A stretch of 64,000 bases of DNA from Monocercomonoides exilis (Eukaryota > Preaxostyla > Oxymonadida > Polymastigidae): the NCBI GenBank assembly GCA_001643675.2, contig LSRY02000006.1:498501-562500 (forward strand), written 5' to 3'. A program made the translations under genes and the position numbers. The notes below the pieces were generated by a model. The model did no database searches, was not told the origin of the DNA, and worked only from the letters and a program-made list of their open reading frames with translations. Below are positions 33,601-44,848 of the stretch, one piece after another; within the stretch, counting starts at the first letter, position 1; the number at the start of each line of letters is the position of its first letter.

Positions 33601-36600
33601 CTGCCCGCTCGCGCCTGCAGCAGCAGGATCTGCAGGAGCAAATCGTCAACTCCCTCCACAACTCCAAGTCAACCGAGGAATTTGTGCCCTACCGCTTCAA
33701 AGGCAAAGAGAACGAGACAACATCTGCCGTCGTCAATTCTTCGCCTCGTGTGCTGTTTTCGCCTCCGCTGGCTGGCTCTCCCAAGAGCATTGTGGATGTG
33801 CCCCTGGGGCATCTGTCTCCTCCTTTGTCTCCATTCGACGTGCGCACCATCAACTACTCCAACAGCCTGCCGACGCTGCCAGCGATGCAGCACCCTTCTG
33901 CCAGGCAAACATACACAAGCTCTCCTCTCAGACAGGCCGAGGCGAACAACCCGATGATCACCAGTCGCTCGTCTCTCACGACGCTTTCCTCGCACTCTTC
34001 GTCGACTTCTCAGTGGGCATCCAGCCAGAGGCATTCACAGCATCAACAACACACTCAACATCAACAGCATAATCAGCATACTCAACACACTCAACACACT
34101 CATCATCTACAGCCAGCACATTTGATAGAGAGTGTGGAGCGGTCGAAGACGCCGCCCTTTGCGAGGAGGCTGGAGACGATGACAGACGCTGAGGAGAGCA
34201 GGCTGAGGGAGATGTATTTGCAGCATTCTTTGTTCAACTTCAGTTCGATGGACAGAAATGACAGAAGCAATATGAATGGGCAGAAAGTGCTGTCAATTCC
34301 ATTAGACAAGATTCCGCCTGATGTGAATGCACACAGATTCTCACAGCCTTCTCCTTTGTCTCATTTTGTGTCTCTGACACTTGACAAGAATGCGAGTCAG
34401 CCAGGTGAAATGAATCAGTCAGGGGCAAATGAACAAATAGTTCAGAATGGAGAAATGAAGGAGAATGAAGATAAAGATAAGAGAGAGAAAGAGATAGAGA
34501 ATGCAAAATCAAAAGAAAACCAAGTTCTAATTGGAAATGAAGGAGAAATCATACAAGATTCTCCGAAAGCTGGCAATGTGGCTTCTTCAACAAATGCAGA
34601 AGCCAACAAAACAGAAAAAGCGAGTCTTTCAACCATTCTTGCTGTGCTTCAGAACAGCAGCTCTTCCAACAACATCATCAACATTAGCAATAACAGCAAT
34701 AATAATAATAATAATCAAAACAGTTATCTTCCCAATGATCAATCCAAAGCAGACGCTTCATCCCTTCACCAGGACACAGACAAGCCTGCAGACCTTCTGC
34801 AGCTCACAACCAGCACATCTGCACACGACGCCACAAAGTCCTCTCCTTCGTCGAGCACTCAATCATCTCCCAATCTCTCTCAGCGACTCACCTCTCGTCT
34901 GCACCAGCACTCAGAGCAGCCAGCCGAGTTCAGCGTGTATTCTGCCTCAACAACACCAGGCATTCCAAAGAACGCTGGGAAATCGCTTCTTTCTGAACAA
35001 TCTCCCACTTCTTCTCCTGTCCATGGCTCTCCAACTCCACAGGGCGCATCTGAGAAGCATAGCAGTGACGGCGTGATGACACGCTTCTGGAAGAAGCTGA
35101 AGTCGAAACTGGGGAAAGGTGAAGTGAGGCGTGTGGATGTGTCGTACGCAGACAGTCGTGCTGTTTCCCCACAAAGAGACGCCCACAATCTGAACTCCTC
35201 GTTTTCTGGCGAGTCCAGCGGCTCCCTCTCTTCCGAGGCGACTTCTCCAGTCACAGACTCTTTGTCTTCCTCGCGGCCGATGCAGCTTCTGTCTTCTTTG
35301 GAGTCCTCTGTTGGTGCAGACTACCTCAACACGCCCGTTGGCTCGCCCACGTTCTTCACACAATACTCTGGTGTTCCCTTGACTCCCACCAGCACCACGA
35401 CAAAGCAGTCATCATTGCGCATACACGAGACACCTGCCCATACGCAGCTGACATCGCATTCCTCAGACGCTTCTCTGCAGTCCTCGCACTCGCTGCATTC
35501 GACACACTCGACTCGCTCTTCTCCTCTTTCTGAGAAATCCTCCTCGCTCAGCAGCATGATCTTCATCGCCAACTCGCCCACTGCTCACTTAGACACCCAG
35601 CAGCATCTGCAGCAGACGCCTGCCTGCTTCATCTCTGCTAAGGCCATCGTAGTAGTTGGCTCACACGATTCCCCCACACTTCTGCCCATTTCTTCCTTGA
35701 ATTCCACTGCCAATGTGCCGAATTCTCCTCTTCGTGTCGCCAAGCCCTGCCCGCTTGCCTTGAGCCCGTCGTCTTCAGACATCATCGGCCCCAACGGGAT
35801 GGATGTGCTGAATGCAGCGAACGGCGAAGAAAGAATTGAGCTGCACAGCTACGAGAACACATCAACAGACCACTCTGCAAACACCTCGTCTTCATCGTCG
35901 CCGCTGTCGGAGCAGTCACACACACCTCTCACAGCAACAGAACAGCAGTCGGCGCTGACGACGAAGTCGAGTTCGGAGAAGGAGAAGAAAGAAGAAGAAA
36001 GAGAAGGGGAAGAAGGGGAAGAAAGGGAAGAAAGGGAAGAAAGAGAAAGAGAAAGAGAAGGTGAGGCAGTGGATATACAGCAGGAGCATGAGAAACACAT
36101 TCCGCGTTCGCTTGCACCGAAGATGGATGCGAATGATGAGAATCTGAAAGTGCTTGTTCAACAGCAGCTTCAGTTGCTTTTAATGCAGCAACAGCAGCAG
36201 CAACAAGTTCTACAGCAGCAGCATCAACAGCATCATCAGCAGAAGCAGAAGCAGCAAGAACAACAACAAATGCAACAAGAAGTTCAGCAAGTTCAACAAA
36301 TTCAGCAAGTACAACAACAGCCACAGCCACTCAAGATTTCGAGTGTGAGTCTCCAGTTCGCTGAAGATGAGAGAGAAAAGCAAAACATGTCTCCTCATCT
36401 GAGTCAGAAACGGAGCGATGCTTCTTCTTCTTCTTCTTCTTCTTCCTCCTCCTCCTCCTCTTGTCAATCTTGTGACTCCCCCACTCATTTACTCCAAAAC
36501 TTGTCAAATATCTCCTCCCATCATGGCAGTGCTGCGACTCTTCCTTCGTGTTCGATGGAGTCTTCGACTTTGAACCAGATGCCGTCAAACTTCCAGCCTT

Positions 36601-38372
36601 CCTTCTCCTCTTCCTCTTATTACAATTCATCCTCTTCTCTGCTCTCTTTCCACCAGCTCCCGTTGTCATACGTCACTTCTCCTTCCCCTTCGCCTTCTGC
36701 TGCTTCTGCCTCTTCTTTGCTGCCTGGCTCGCTGTTTGTGCATCTCGGTCCTCTCACTCCTCTTTCCCTCCCTACTCCTCCTCCAACTTCTTCCTCGTCT
36801 TCTTCCTCTTCCTCTTCCTCATCATCTTCTTCTTCTTCTTCTTCTGTCAACTCCTCTTCCCATTCTTCATCCAATACCTCCCTCTCCGCCACAACCCCAC
36901 CAACTCCTGTCTCTTCCTCTGCCTCCACCTCCTCCTCAAAGCTATACGGCGGCGACACACCCGTCGAAAGAGCCTCTTCTGCCACTCGTTTCCTCACTCC
37001 TTCACTCTCTTCCCAGTCAACCCCGTCTGGCCAGTCTGACCACACCGCTTTTTCCCAGCCCCTCGTCCGCCAGCTGTCTCAGCCGCCGCCTCCTCAGCCG
37101 CCACACCCCTCTACTCCTTCTCCTCGCATCAGCACTTCCTCTTTGCTTTCATCCAAAGCAGCCCAGCTCAATCTCCTCGACGACTCTTCCTCTCAACACT
37201 CTCCTTGCGCTCAGTCGCCCAAGACGTCGCACACAATCTCCCAACAATCTTCTCTTTCTTCCACACTCTCCACGCCTTCCTATGCAACTCCTCCACATTT
37301 CAGCCCAACCACACCCGTCGAAGCATCCAGACACCATCTGCGCACCCCTCCTTCTGACCAGATGAAGTCCCGCCCGCCTCCCATCCAGACACACGTGCGC
37401 TCTTCTTCCTCGATCATCTCCTCAGCCACCTCCCACCTCCACTCCTCAGCTGCCCTGCTACCTCGCGGCAAAGGCGTGGCCTCTGTGTCCTCCCCTCTCA
37501 ACCCGCTCAGCTCTTCTTCCTCGACTCCTGCATTCACCTCGCTCTTCCCAATGTCCCAGTCGCCTTCTTCTGTCTCCATTGCGCCAAATGCCTCTATCCG
37601 GAGCACTCACCACGAAGGAGGCGCATGGGACGACTCGACAATCGCGTTCTCATCTGCTGTCGACAGCGGCGTGAGCGAAGGCTGGCCTGACGATGCTGCT
37701 GCGGGCAACAGCGTCACCCTCACGCTGCACATGGCACATGCGCCAAATAGAGACAAAGATAGAGACAGAGAAGTACACAGACAAGATGCTGATCGGCTGA
37801 AGCAGACGAGGACGGAGACGCCTTCGCTAAGAAAGGAGCGGAAGCGGCGGGCGAAGACAGAAGAGCAGCTGTCGGTGGACGGGGCGTCTCAAACGTCGAC
37901 CACACAGCCACCATCGTCGCTGCTAGTCACACAGAACAGCCGCTCGCACATAACTCAGATCAACTCAGTCTTCAGCGATGGCGACAAAGGCGTGGATGCG
38001 GACACGAACCTGGAGGACATCGGCAGCTCCACGCACATTGCAGAGAGCGAGGACGGCGTGCGAAACGAGCAGACGTCGCTGCGGAGGGACCTCGGCAGCT
38101 CTTCCACGTCGCGGCACCAGCGCATTGACAGCCGGTCGAAGCTGATGGGCGACCCCAGCGCCTGCCAGACAACATTCTCTGTCACATTTGCCTCAGACGA
38201 CGACAGCGCAGAGGACAGAAAGCGCACCGCCTTCGAAGAGCCCAGCGAGGTCTCGCCCTTCAGCGTCACCCCTGCGCCTTCGCATGCTCCTTATTCGTCA
38301 CGGCGCTCAACCCCTTCTGCTCTTCATAGTTCTTTCCCTTCCAACGTGCAGTCTCCTCATTCTCCTCCTTAA
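23501..38372 (+). CDS. Giant tau-tubulin/casein kinase 1-type protein kinase with about 4,500-residue low-complexity tail
   Basis: Exons 23501-23729, 23784-23871, 23927-24053 and 24141-38372 join in frame to 4,892 codons ending in TAA; the introns are 54, 55 and 87 nt. The N-terminal 310 residues are a complete CK1-group kinase: Gly loop LGQGAFG (residues 29-35), Lys54 in IAIK, IHRDIKPSNF with Asp145, DFG 167-169, and RGTARYASINAHK with DDLWSLFY. The SIN sequence, PFDWE after the domain and the overall match point to the TTBK/CK1 side, so Ser/Thr kinase activity is likely. The rest, all in one 14.2-kb exon, is Ser-, Pro-, Thr- and Gln-rich. It has dozens of poly-Ser runs written in TCN codons, poly-Gln and poly-Asn runs, and a few ordered-looking islands. 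These are IELRPYQPR (residue ~1796), LEIPPYRPK (~3037) and a basic WKKLKSKLGKGEVRR patch (near 35087-35130). Known TTBKs are about 1,200-1,300 residues, so the tail is exceptional. No stop or shift interrupts it. Confidence 0.9.
30661..31099 (+). repeat. Densest poly-Ser (TCN)n coding microsatellites in the kinase exon
   Basis: Inside the kinase exon, stretches of TCT/TCC/TCA codons run for tens of codons with few interruptions (for example 30838-30882, 30990-31028 and 31054-31097). Similar blocks lie near 25360-25400, 26262-26330, 26590-26636, 31276-31405, 36419-36462 and 36792-36846. Ser is written almost only with TCN, not AGY. The plus strand is therefore an imperfect pyrimidine microsatellite, which suggests growth by slippage. 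Confidence 0.85.
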
Positions 38373-38810
38373 AATTGTGATACCTTCTTTTACAAAATGG
38401 ATTTAGTTATATTTTTTACGTGTGCAATTTTCAGATTATTTTTAATTTTATGTATTTTGTTTTAATGTTTCGAAGTATTTGCTTATAATGTTGGTTCACG
38501 TATGTTTCTTATTGTTCTTAATTTGTAATTACATATGTCATTTCTTTGTCTTTTGATATGAAGACTTCGTTGTGTGGAAGTCTCTAAAAACGGATTCTTT
38601 TCCTTATTTTAAGAGTTGTGTGTTGCAAATTGAAATTCATTTTGTGTTGGAACGATTTTTCATCGAGTATATTTTTTTATCGATGAATTCTTTGTTGTCT
38701 TTATTTTTCTTTAAAAAAACATTGTTCAATTTTTGAAAAAAAATTCTATAATTTTCAGTTTTCGTTTTACATTCAAAAAAATATATATGAGAATTAAAAT
38801 AATTGCTTGT
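38373..38810. other. Convergent 3' spacer between kinase and eIF5A
   Basis: 438 bp between the stops of two convergent genes. It is AT-rich and should hold both polyadenylation signals. No other feature is seen. Confidence 0.5.
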
Positions 38811-39357
38811 TTATATTTCTTTGAATGACATAATTTGCTCAATTCCCATAGCTTTGATTGTGCTAACAAGAAGGTCCTTTCCATCATCAAATGCTTGTTT
38901 AAGGTTTTCTCCAACTTCTCCTTCTGGAAGTTTAAGATCTTCTCTGGTTGCTCCTGATTCAAGCATGAGGGAAACGAATCCATCATCTTGAACATCAACC
39001 AACGAATATTCAGCTCTTTCAATGTCTGGAACTGGAACATTGTGGGAAGTTGGGTGAAGTTCTTCGTATTTCTTTCCATTGAAGATATCAATGGCAACAA
39101 TATGCATTTTAGCATGACCATGCTTTCCAGTTTTTGAGGTGCTTGTTTCAACAACTTTTGCTGGGCGTCCTGTGAAAAAATAGTTTGAAATTTGATAATT
39201 AAATGCAATGTATAATTAAACTCTAAAATTCTTAAATAATAAAACCTTTCATGGCAATATATCCACCTTTTTTGATATCACCAGCAGCCATTGGATGGCA
39301 ATGGGAGGCTTCGGCATCTCCTGCATCGAAATCATCATCTTCATAATCGTCTGCCAT
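38811..39357 (-). CDS. Translation factor eIF5A
   Basis: Exons 39246-39357 and 38811-39169 join across a 76-nt intron (GTTTTA...CACAG, phase 1) to 157 codons, giving a 156-residue protein of normal family length. eIF5A binds the ribosomal E site and helps peptide-bond formation and termination. The hypusine loop STSKTGKHGHAK is complete, and Lys53 in TGK-HGHAK is the expected modification site. The N-terminus (MADDYEDDDF) is acidic, as in other eukaryotes. IAMKGRPAKVVE spans the splice join, and the C-terminal OB-fold region follows without a break. It is encoded on the same strand as coatomer zeta, 279 bp upstream. It requires deoxyhypusine synthase, which is not in this window. Confidence 0.97.
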
Positions 39358-39636
39358 CTAACGACACAAGTCAATTAATTTCATAAATATTAAACAATAT
39401 TAAGCATAACAAGAGCAAACGATCTTCTTTTTTTATTTTTATCAAGGATTATGATCAATGAATTGTGGATTTTTCATTTCCCGATATTTATATCTTTTGA
39501 TCAATTTTTAAAGTATTTAATTTGGGATAATTTTGTTTCATCAAGATTAACTTTACGAAAATAAAATAGTGAAATGCTAAATGCAAATTTTAAAAAATAA
39601 AATCAAAGTCTTGCTAAAAAAGTTGTGTGAAAATCA

Positions 39637-40473
39637 TTATTGGAAAAAACTGAAAATAGTTTTTTTAACTGCATTGAATGCCTTTGTAGCTGTTTGTTGA
39701 ACTGCAGCTGCTGTATCGTTTCCAAGGATTTCTGCTATAGTTCCACTGCTTTCGTGTTCAACATACGATCGTTGCGAAATTGAACGAGCATCGTCATCAA
39801 AAATAATACTAAAATTGCAATAATTTGCGTAAAAACATACATTGAAACATGTTTATATATAAAGAAGGTATAAAAGAATCTCAAAAAATAGCATGCCCAT
39901 TGTCAATTGCTGCGTCAATTGCGAGTAATACTTCATTGTATCTGTATAAAATGTTTGCTGCTGAAAGATCTCCACTAAAAAATCAGTTAATTTTTCCGTT
40001 GAAAAAGTGAAGAAATTGTCAACGATAGTAAAAAAAATTGTGTTTTAAAGAAGAATAAAAACTTTTGTACAAAGTTTTTGATTGATTCAACAAACTCGAG
40101 GTTATCTTGAAGACTTTGAACAATTACTGATAATTCAGCAGATGCTATAGCTTCGTTCTCATCGGAAATGCATGAAAGCGAAAAGAATACGTCATTAACT
40201 TTTTGATAAACTATCACAAATGGTCCATAAAGGAAAGCATCTAATGTTGAATAAGTTTAAAAATGAAGCATTGAAGGAAAATTAAATAACAATCATACCG
40301 TCTGATGATTCTGACGGAATTCCCTTTGAAATGATTCTGTTCATCACTCCATTCTGAAAATCTGTAAGATTTTTTAAATATTTTCCAATATCTTCTGTGT
40401 AATTTGCATAAAGCAGTTTTGATGTTGTATCAAAAATTATGATAGCCTTGATTGTACTGATATCTGAGGTCAT
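39637..40473 (-). CDS. Coatomer (COPI) zeta subunit, four exons
   Basis: Exons 40299-40473, 40063-40240, 39897-39974 and 39637-39808 join to 603 nt (200 residues, TAA stop). COP-zeta is the small longin-fold subunit of the F-subcomplex of the COPI coat, in Golgi-to-ER and intra-Golgi traffic. The protein starts IKAIIIFDTTSKLLYANY and continues with GPFVIVYQKVNDVFF, SDENEAIASAELSVIVQSL and NEVLLAIDAAIDNGIIFDDD. These match the family order, in which the region equivalent to DEIVDGG is a hallmark. Introns are 58 nt (GTATGA...TTAG), 88 nt (GTTTTT...TTAG) and 88 nt. The last appears to be a GC-AG intron (donor GCATGC at 39896, acceptor TTAG at 39809), since only that join restores the conserved DNG-IIF block. 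An acceptor-like CACAG just upstream of the ATG may mark a 5' UTR intron. Confidence 0.88.
39809..39896 (-). other. GC-AG intron in the coatomer zeta gene
   Basis: This 88-nt intron has donor GCATGC in place of the local GTATGC-type donor, and acceptor ATTTTAG. The codon split across it (GG then T) gives Gly in DNG-IIF, exactly where the family has its conserved (D/N)GG-type turn. No GT occurs near the end of the conserved block. Confidence 0.75.
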
Positions 40474-40593
40474 TCTTCTGTTATCTGTGAATTAAAGAAC
40501 TACAAAAAAATTGATCGAAGTATATATAATAAATAAGTTTGGAATTTTTTATGAATATTTTTCAATAGATTACGTTAATTCAACATATATGTT

Positions 40594-40642
<49 letters not shown>

Positions 40643-41080
40643 GATATCTTTTTTGCCAAACTTTCATTTGTGTGATTAATTATTCTCCGTCTGTGTTTTG
40701 AATATGGTGAGTTATTCATAATTACACTTTTTTTCTGGAACAAAAATTTCAGGTTCTCCAGAGAACATTTGGGAAAAAATAAATTACAGGAAACCTTCAA
40801 AACACTTTGATTTTCTATTCGTGATAACAATTTTTTATTTTGCAATGTTTGTGAAAAGATCTTAAGTTTTATTCGTTTTTTATTTAAGATCAAAGACTTG
40901 CTCATATTTCAACTGGTTTTTTTGTTTTGAGATATTTTTTTAATGATTGTTATTGCTGTTGTACTTTTCTTAATTATGTTTTTGGTTTTTTTTCATTTGT
41001 CAAAATCTTCGTTTTTCATTTCTTTAATAATTTCACAAGATCTAAATAAATTGGATGCTTTGTTTGAACAAAAGAATTTC
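40474..41080. other. Spacer with a 42-nt poly-A tract
   Basis: About 600 bp between coatomer zeta and the pogo-like element. It contains a run of 42 A at 40600-40641. The short open frames on both strands are hydrophobic or Lys-rich and not convincing. Confidence 0.5.
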
Positions 41081-43114
41081 GGGTGGTTTATTGACCCGAA
41101 CTTTTTTAAAAACCCTGACTTTTTTTTTAATAATAAGTTGATTTTTCCAACTTTTTATATTTTTTCTATTGTTTTCAGTATATGAGAAAAAGTCAGTAAC
41201 TGGAAATTAAGATAAAACGACAATACTTAATCTCTGATGTGGAGGAGATAAGGGGATTGCTTCTCCATCTCTGATTTGTGCCTCCCCTGAAGAGATTAGA
41301 TGATAGCAATGGGGATAATCAAGTTAGAATTTAATAGAAAATATTTTTTTGATTTTTTTTCATTTAAAAAAAAATTTTTTTTTAAAAAAAATAAAAATAA
41401 GATCATTTCCAGAATATTTTTTCAATGAGTGTTGTGAAAACCAAAAGAGAACGTGGACAGTTAATTCTTCGAGAAAAAATGATGTCATTTGAATATCGAA
41501 GTATTGAAAATCGATTTGAACGCATGGCATGTATTGTTGTTGATGGACATGTCAGAATCGTTGATGCTATTAATACCATAGAGTTCTCTCGTTCAGCAAT
41601 AATTAGAGCAGTTTCAGCAATTGAAAGCGGCAGAGCTGTTGGAAAACCTGGCAGGCCAGAACTATTCAGTGAAGAGAACAAAAACATTTTTGTTGGAGTT
41701 ATTAAAATCGAAAGTTTATCCGGAACAAGTTTAAATGCAAAGAGAACAAGAGAATTTGTTTGATTACACATTTATTTATCTTTCGTTTTTAATAATAAAT
41801 ATTTTTCAGATGGAATCCGTCATTTCCGACAAAAAAATACGATCAGAAACTGATGTTGATGAAAACACCACTGTGTCCAAATCATATCCATATCGATTTG
41901 CAAAAAGGAATTCTGAGCTCAAAGCGTCCACGCCCAGAAATGTGGATGTCCAACGTCTTTCAGTATCCAATCAACAAGCTCTTCTTCCTTTCTATGAGCT
42001 TCTGCAAAATCTTCACAATATCATCATTATTCACATTCTTTGATCTTGAACACAGATAAATCTTCACTCCGCTTATCGGATTCCTTCAAAACTCTTGTGA
42101 TTCACCCTTCAGGAGTTCCAGCTGGATTTCATACAACACCCACAAACAAGCCAAATGCCACTTTTGTTGACCCACCTGCTGCAGATGGATATTCTCTCAA
42201 AAGCGTTGTATTGTGGCCATGCCACAAATTACCAAAGGAAATGCGAGTTCTTCTTAGCGCATTCATTGATGTTTGGGATAATAACGATGGATGGATGACG
42301 GAAAGCATATTTCAAAGATACTCAGAAGAGGTTTTATTAACTGGAATCATCGAATGAAGGAAAATATTAATGAGAACCAATGAGAGATGTCTTCTTCTTT
42401 TGGATTGTCATTCTTCTCGGGCTCAGCCTGACATATGGCAGAAATCTGCTGATAACATCATAGACGTCGTCACTTTTATTCCACACAGTTCACGCATCAC
42501 ACAACCTCTTGATCGTGGTGTGTTTCCAGTCTTCAAGAAATACATCAACTCTTTGTACTCTGTACCTCCAGATTCTTCCATTTCTCTTCGACGTGAGGCC
42601 ATCTCCAACGTTCTTCCACAAGCTCTTCAGACAGCATTGTTTCCTGCAACTGTTGTTTCTTTGTTTGCGAAAAGCGGCGTGCTTTCCAACGAATGGCATT
42701 CAGTATTATCAACACTTCCAAATGAACCTTCAGTGAAACTGAAAAAGAGAACACATAGGTTTGATTTTTTGGGAAAAATTATTACTGAACAAAAATTTCT
42801 TGAAGAATGGAAAAAAGAAAATGAAATGAAAGAAGATTTGAAAAGAAAAGAAAAGAAAAAAGAAAACGAAGAAAAAAAACTTTTCACAGCTGAAAAGCCC
42901 AAAAAAAGAAAATTTCGCAAATCAGACATTTTGAATGATGATGTTTTGGACGATGAATCAAATCATAAAAATTCCAGAAAAATTGTAAAGAGAGAACTTG
43001 TTGATTATATATATGAGTAATCATTTCAATTTTTATTATTAAAATATTATAGCTTGAAAAAATTTTTTTTCATTTCGAACCAAAATAAAAAAAGTTCGGG
43101 TTTTTAAATCACCC
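41081..43114 (+). mobile_element. Pogo/Tigger-like DDE DNA transposon, about 2.0 kb, with terminal inverted repeats
   Basis: The left end starts GGGTGGTTTATTGACCCG (41081). The right end, read on the other strand from 43114, starts GGGTGATTTAAAAACCCG. Both continue GAACTTTTTT, giving inverted repeats of about 27-30 bp. The element carries one transposase gene on the plus strand (41425-43020). The right flank begins TA, the usual target of the pogo group; the left flank (TTTC) does not, so the target duplication is not intact or the left end is misplaced. The decayed transposase makes it non-autonomous. Confidence 0.8.
41425..43020 (+). pseudogene. Pogo/Tigger-type transposase, decayed, with one intact spliceosomal intron
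   Basis: Exon 1 (41425-41757) encodes an N-terminal helix-turn-helix-type region ending in GKPGRPELF. A 52-nt intron (41758-41809, GTTTGA...TCAG) separates it, in phase 0, from the rest. The catalytic domain is recognisable. The FDLE block near 42036-42047 should hold the first Asp. It is followed by VIHPSGVPAGFHT, VLWPCHKLPKE, DGWMTESIF, then LLLLDCHSSR with the second Asp and ITQPLDRGVF with the third, a DDD-type triad as in pogo/Tigger. Breaks: the frame changes twice between about 42005 and 42055, around the first Asp, and an in-frame TGA lies at 42355-42357. The C-terminal tail after 42370 is open to the TAA at 43018-43020 and is Lys/Glu-rich. The enzyme cannot be made whole, so the copy is dead. 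Confidence 0.82.
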
Positions 43115-43377
43115 TAATCTTCTGAATTCAAAGCTGAATAGGAAATAATAAAAAATAAAAAAAGTTATGTGAAATTGTCATTAATGCTTATGATTCTATA
43201 TAATTACAATTTTTCTCAAGAACTCGTTTTTGTGAGTTTCTGTGATATTTATTTTTGCTTTCAGAATTTTATATTAATTATTGCAAAAAAGTTTATTAAT
43301 TAATTTATTTCAAATGTTTATTAACATCAAAATATTACGAATATGGAAAATAATAACATTTTTACCTTATTGTATTG

Positions 43378-44051
43378 ATACGCCAATAATTATTCAAAGT
43401 CGAAAAAGTTTCATTCAAAGTCGAAAATTATTATTCAAAGTTGAAAAAGTTGTAAACGAAATCGAAAAACTTTCAAGCAAAGTCGAAAGTTCGAAAAACT
43501 TCAAATTTTCAAAAAGATGACAAGAATCAATACAAATCTAAAAAGCATTGTTATTGTTGAAATACTTATGATATTTGTTATTTTAATGACTTTTTATCTT
43601 TTTTCCCGATGTAATTCTTTGGTTTCTTTTGTCTCATTACAAATTCAAAATTATGAGAGAAATTCTGGCATATTTTTATCTCATTTCAATTGAAAGCACT
43701 CTTTTTCACAGAAAATTTTCCTAGATATTTTTTATTTTTTTTCCTATTTTATGTAGAATGAAGAATACATTATTGACTCTCTCATTTAATGTTTTTTCAT
43801 CACAAACAACTCATTTCTTATTGAAGGAAACAAATGTTCTTAAAAATGTTAAAATTATATATTTGAGTTTGTTTTGGAGCGAAATCTTCATATTTTGCAG
43901 AAATCAACATAAACATTACCGATTATATTCACAAAAACAAAAAAATAATATTTTTCCACAATTGAATCCTCATGATAAAACGTTATTTTTTTTTTGTCAA
44001 ATTTTCGATTTCGTTTGAAAGTTTTTCGACTTTGAATTATTTTTGGTGTAT
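43378..44051. mobile_element. Short non-autonomous TIR element, about 674 bp
   Basis: The left end (ATACGCCAATAATTATTC at 43378) and the reverse complement of the right end (ATACACCAAAAATAATTC from 44051) both continue AAAGTCGAAAAA(G/C)TTTC, so terminal inverted repeats of about 35 bp are present. The left end also has four or five imperfect direct copies of a unit like ATTCAAAGTCGAAAA (43392-43490). The interior is AT-rich and has no transposase. Its termini differ from those of the pogo-like element 260 bp away, so a different enzyme would move it. Confidence 0.7.
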
Positions 44052-44478
44052 TGTGTGAAAATGTAAAAAATGATCAAAAAAATAAGTGAATTGCTATCAA
44101 GAATAACAAAAAACATTTCAGAAAAGTTTTATACCAATAACTTCACCAAAAAATATCAAAACATAAAAATCGAGATAATATGAGCAAGATGTTAATCTTG
44201 AAAATATAACAAAAAAATACTAGATCTTTTCTCAAACATTAAAAATTAAAATAATTATTCATGGAATTGCAAATAACAATATTTTGAAGGTTCACTGAAA
44301 TTCATTTTTTTCTTAAAGTGCTCCTGCGATCCTGAATTTTTCATTAAGATATAAATTTTTTGTGCAGATAAATTTTTGGACCTTTAATTATTTATGGAAC
44401 AATTTTTTTTGAAAAGTTCATTTTGTTTTATTTTCGAGTTAATATGACATTTGAATATTTTTGTCAAATATTCATTCT

Positions 44479-44848
44479 AATAGTTGTGTGCAAAACCCGC
44501 ACTTGTGCAAAAACCCCCACGCTTGACATTTTCCTTATATATACTCTTCCACTTTCATATGTGTGAAAGCGTTTGGCATTTTGATGCAACCTGTAACTAT
44601 TATTGTCCAATATCAAGTATTTCGACTGAAAAATCAAAAACAAAAAATATTGATCAAAAGATCAAAAAAAGATCAATATTTTATGTTTTTGATTTTTCAT
44701 TCGAAATACTTGATTTTGGACAAAAATAGTTACAGGTGGCATCAAAATGCCAAACGCTTTCACATATATGAAAGTGGAAGAGTATATATAAGGAAAATGT
44801 CAAGCGTGTGGGTTTTTGTACAAGTGTTGGTTAATGCGCACACTATTA
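44479..44848. mobile_element. Foldback element A, about 370 bp, older copy
   Basis: Two arms of about 178 bp are inverted around a 15-nt loop (AAAAGATCAAAAAAA). The ends are TAATAG and CTATTA. By eye the arms agree at roughly nine positions in ten. Near each end is a doubled subterminal motif of the type GTGCAAAAACCC(G/C)CAC. Inner blocks such as CAAGTATTTCG, ATCAAAAACA and TTTCATATATGTG are shared with the element at 45568-45934, so the two are one family. There is no coding capacity. Confidence 0.85.

Noticed and set aside
43392-43490. Regular ATTCAAAGTCGAAAA repeats as a CRISPR-like array
   Set aside because: The units are adjacent, imperfect and without spacers, lie at the end of a TIR element, and this is a eukaryotic genome.
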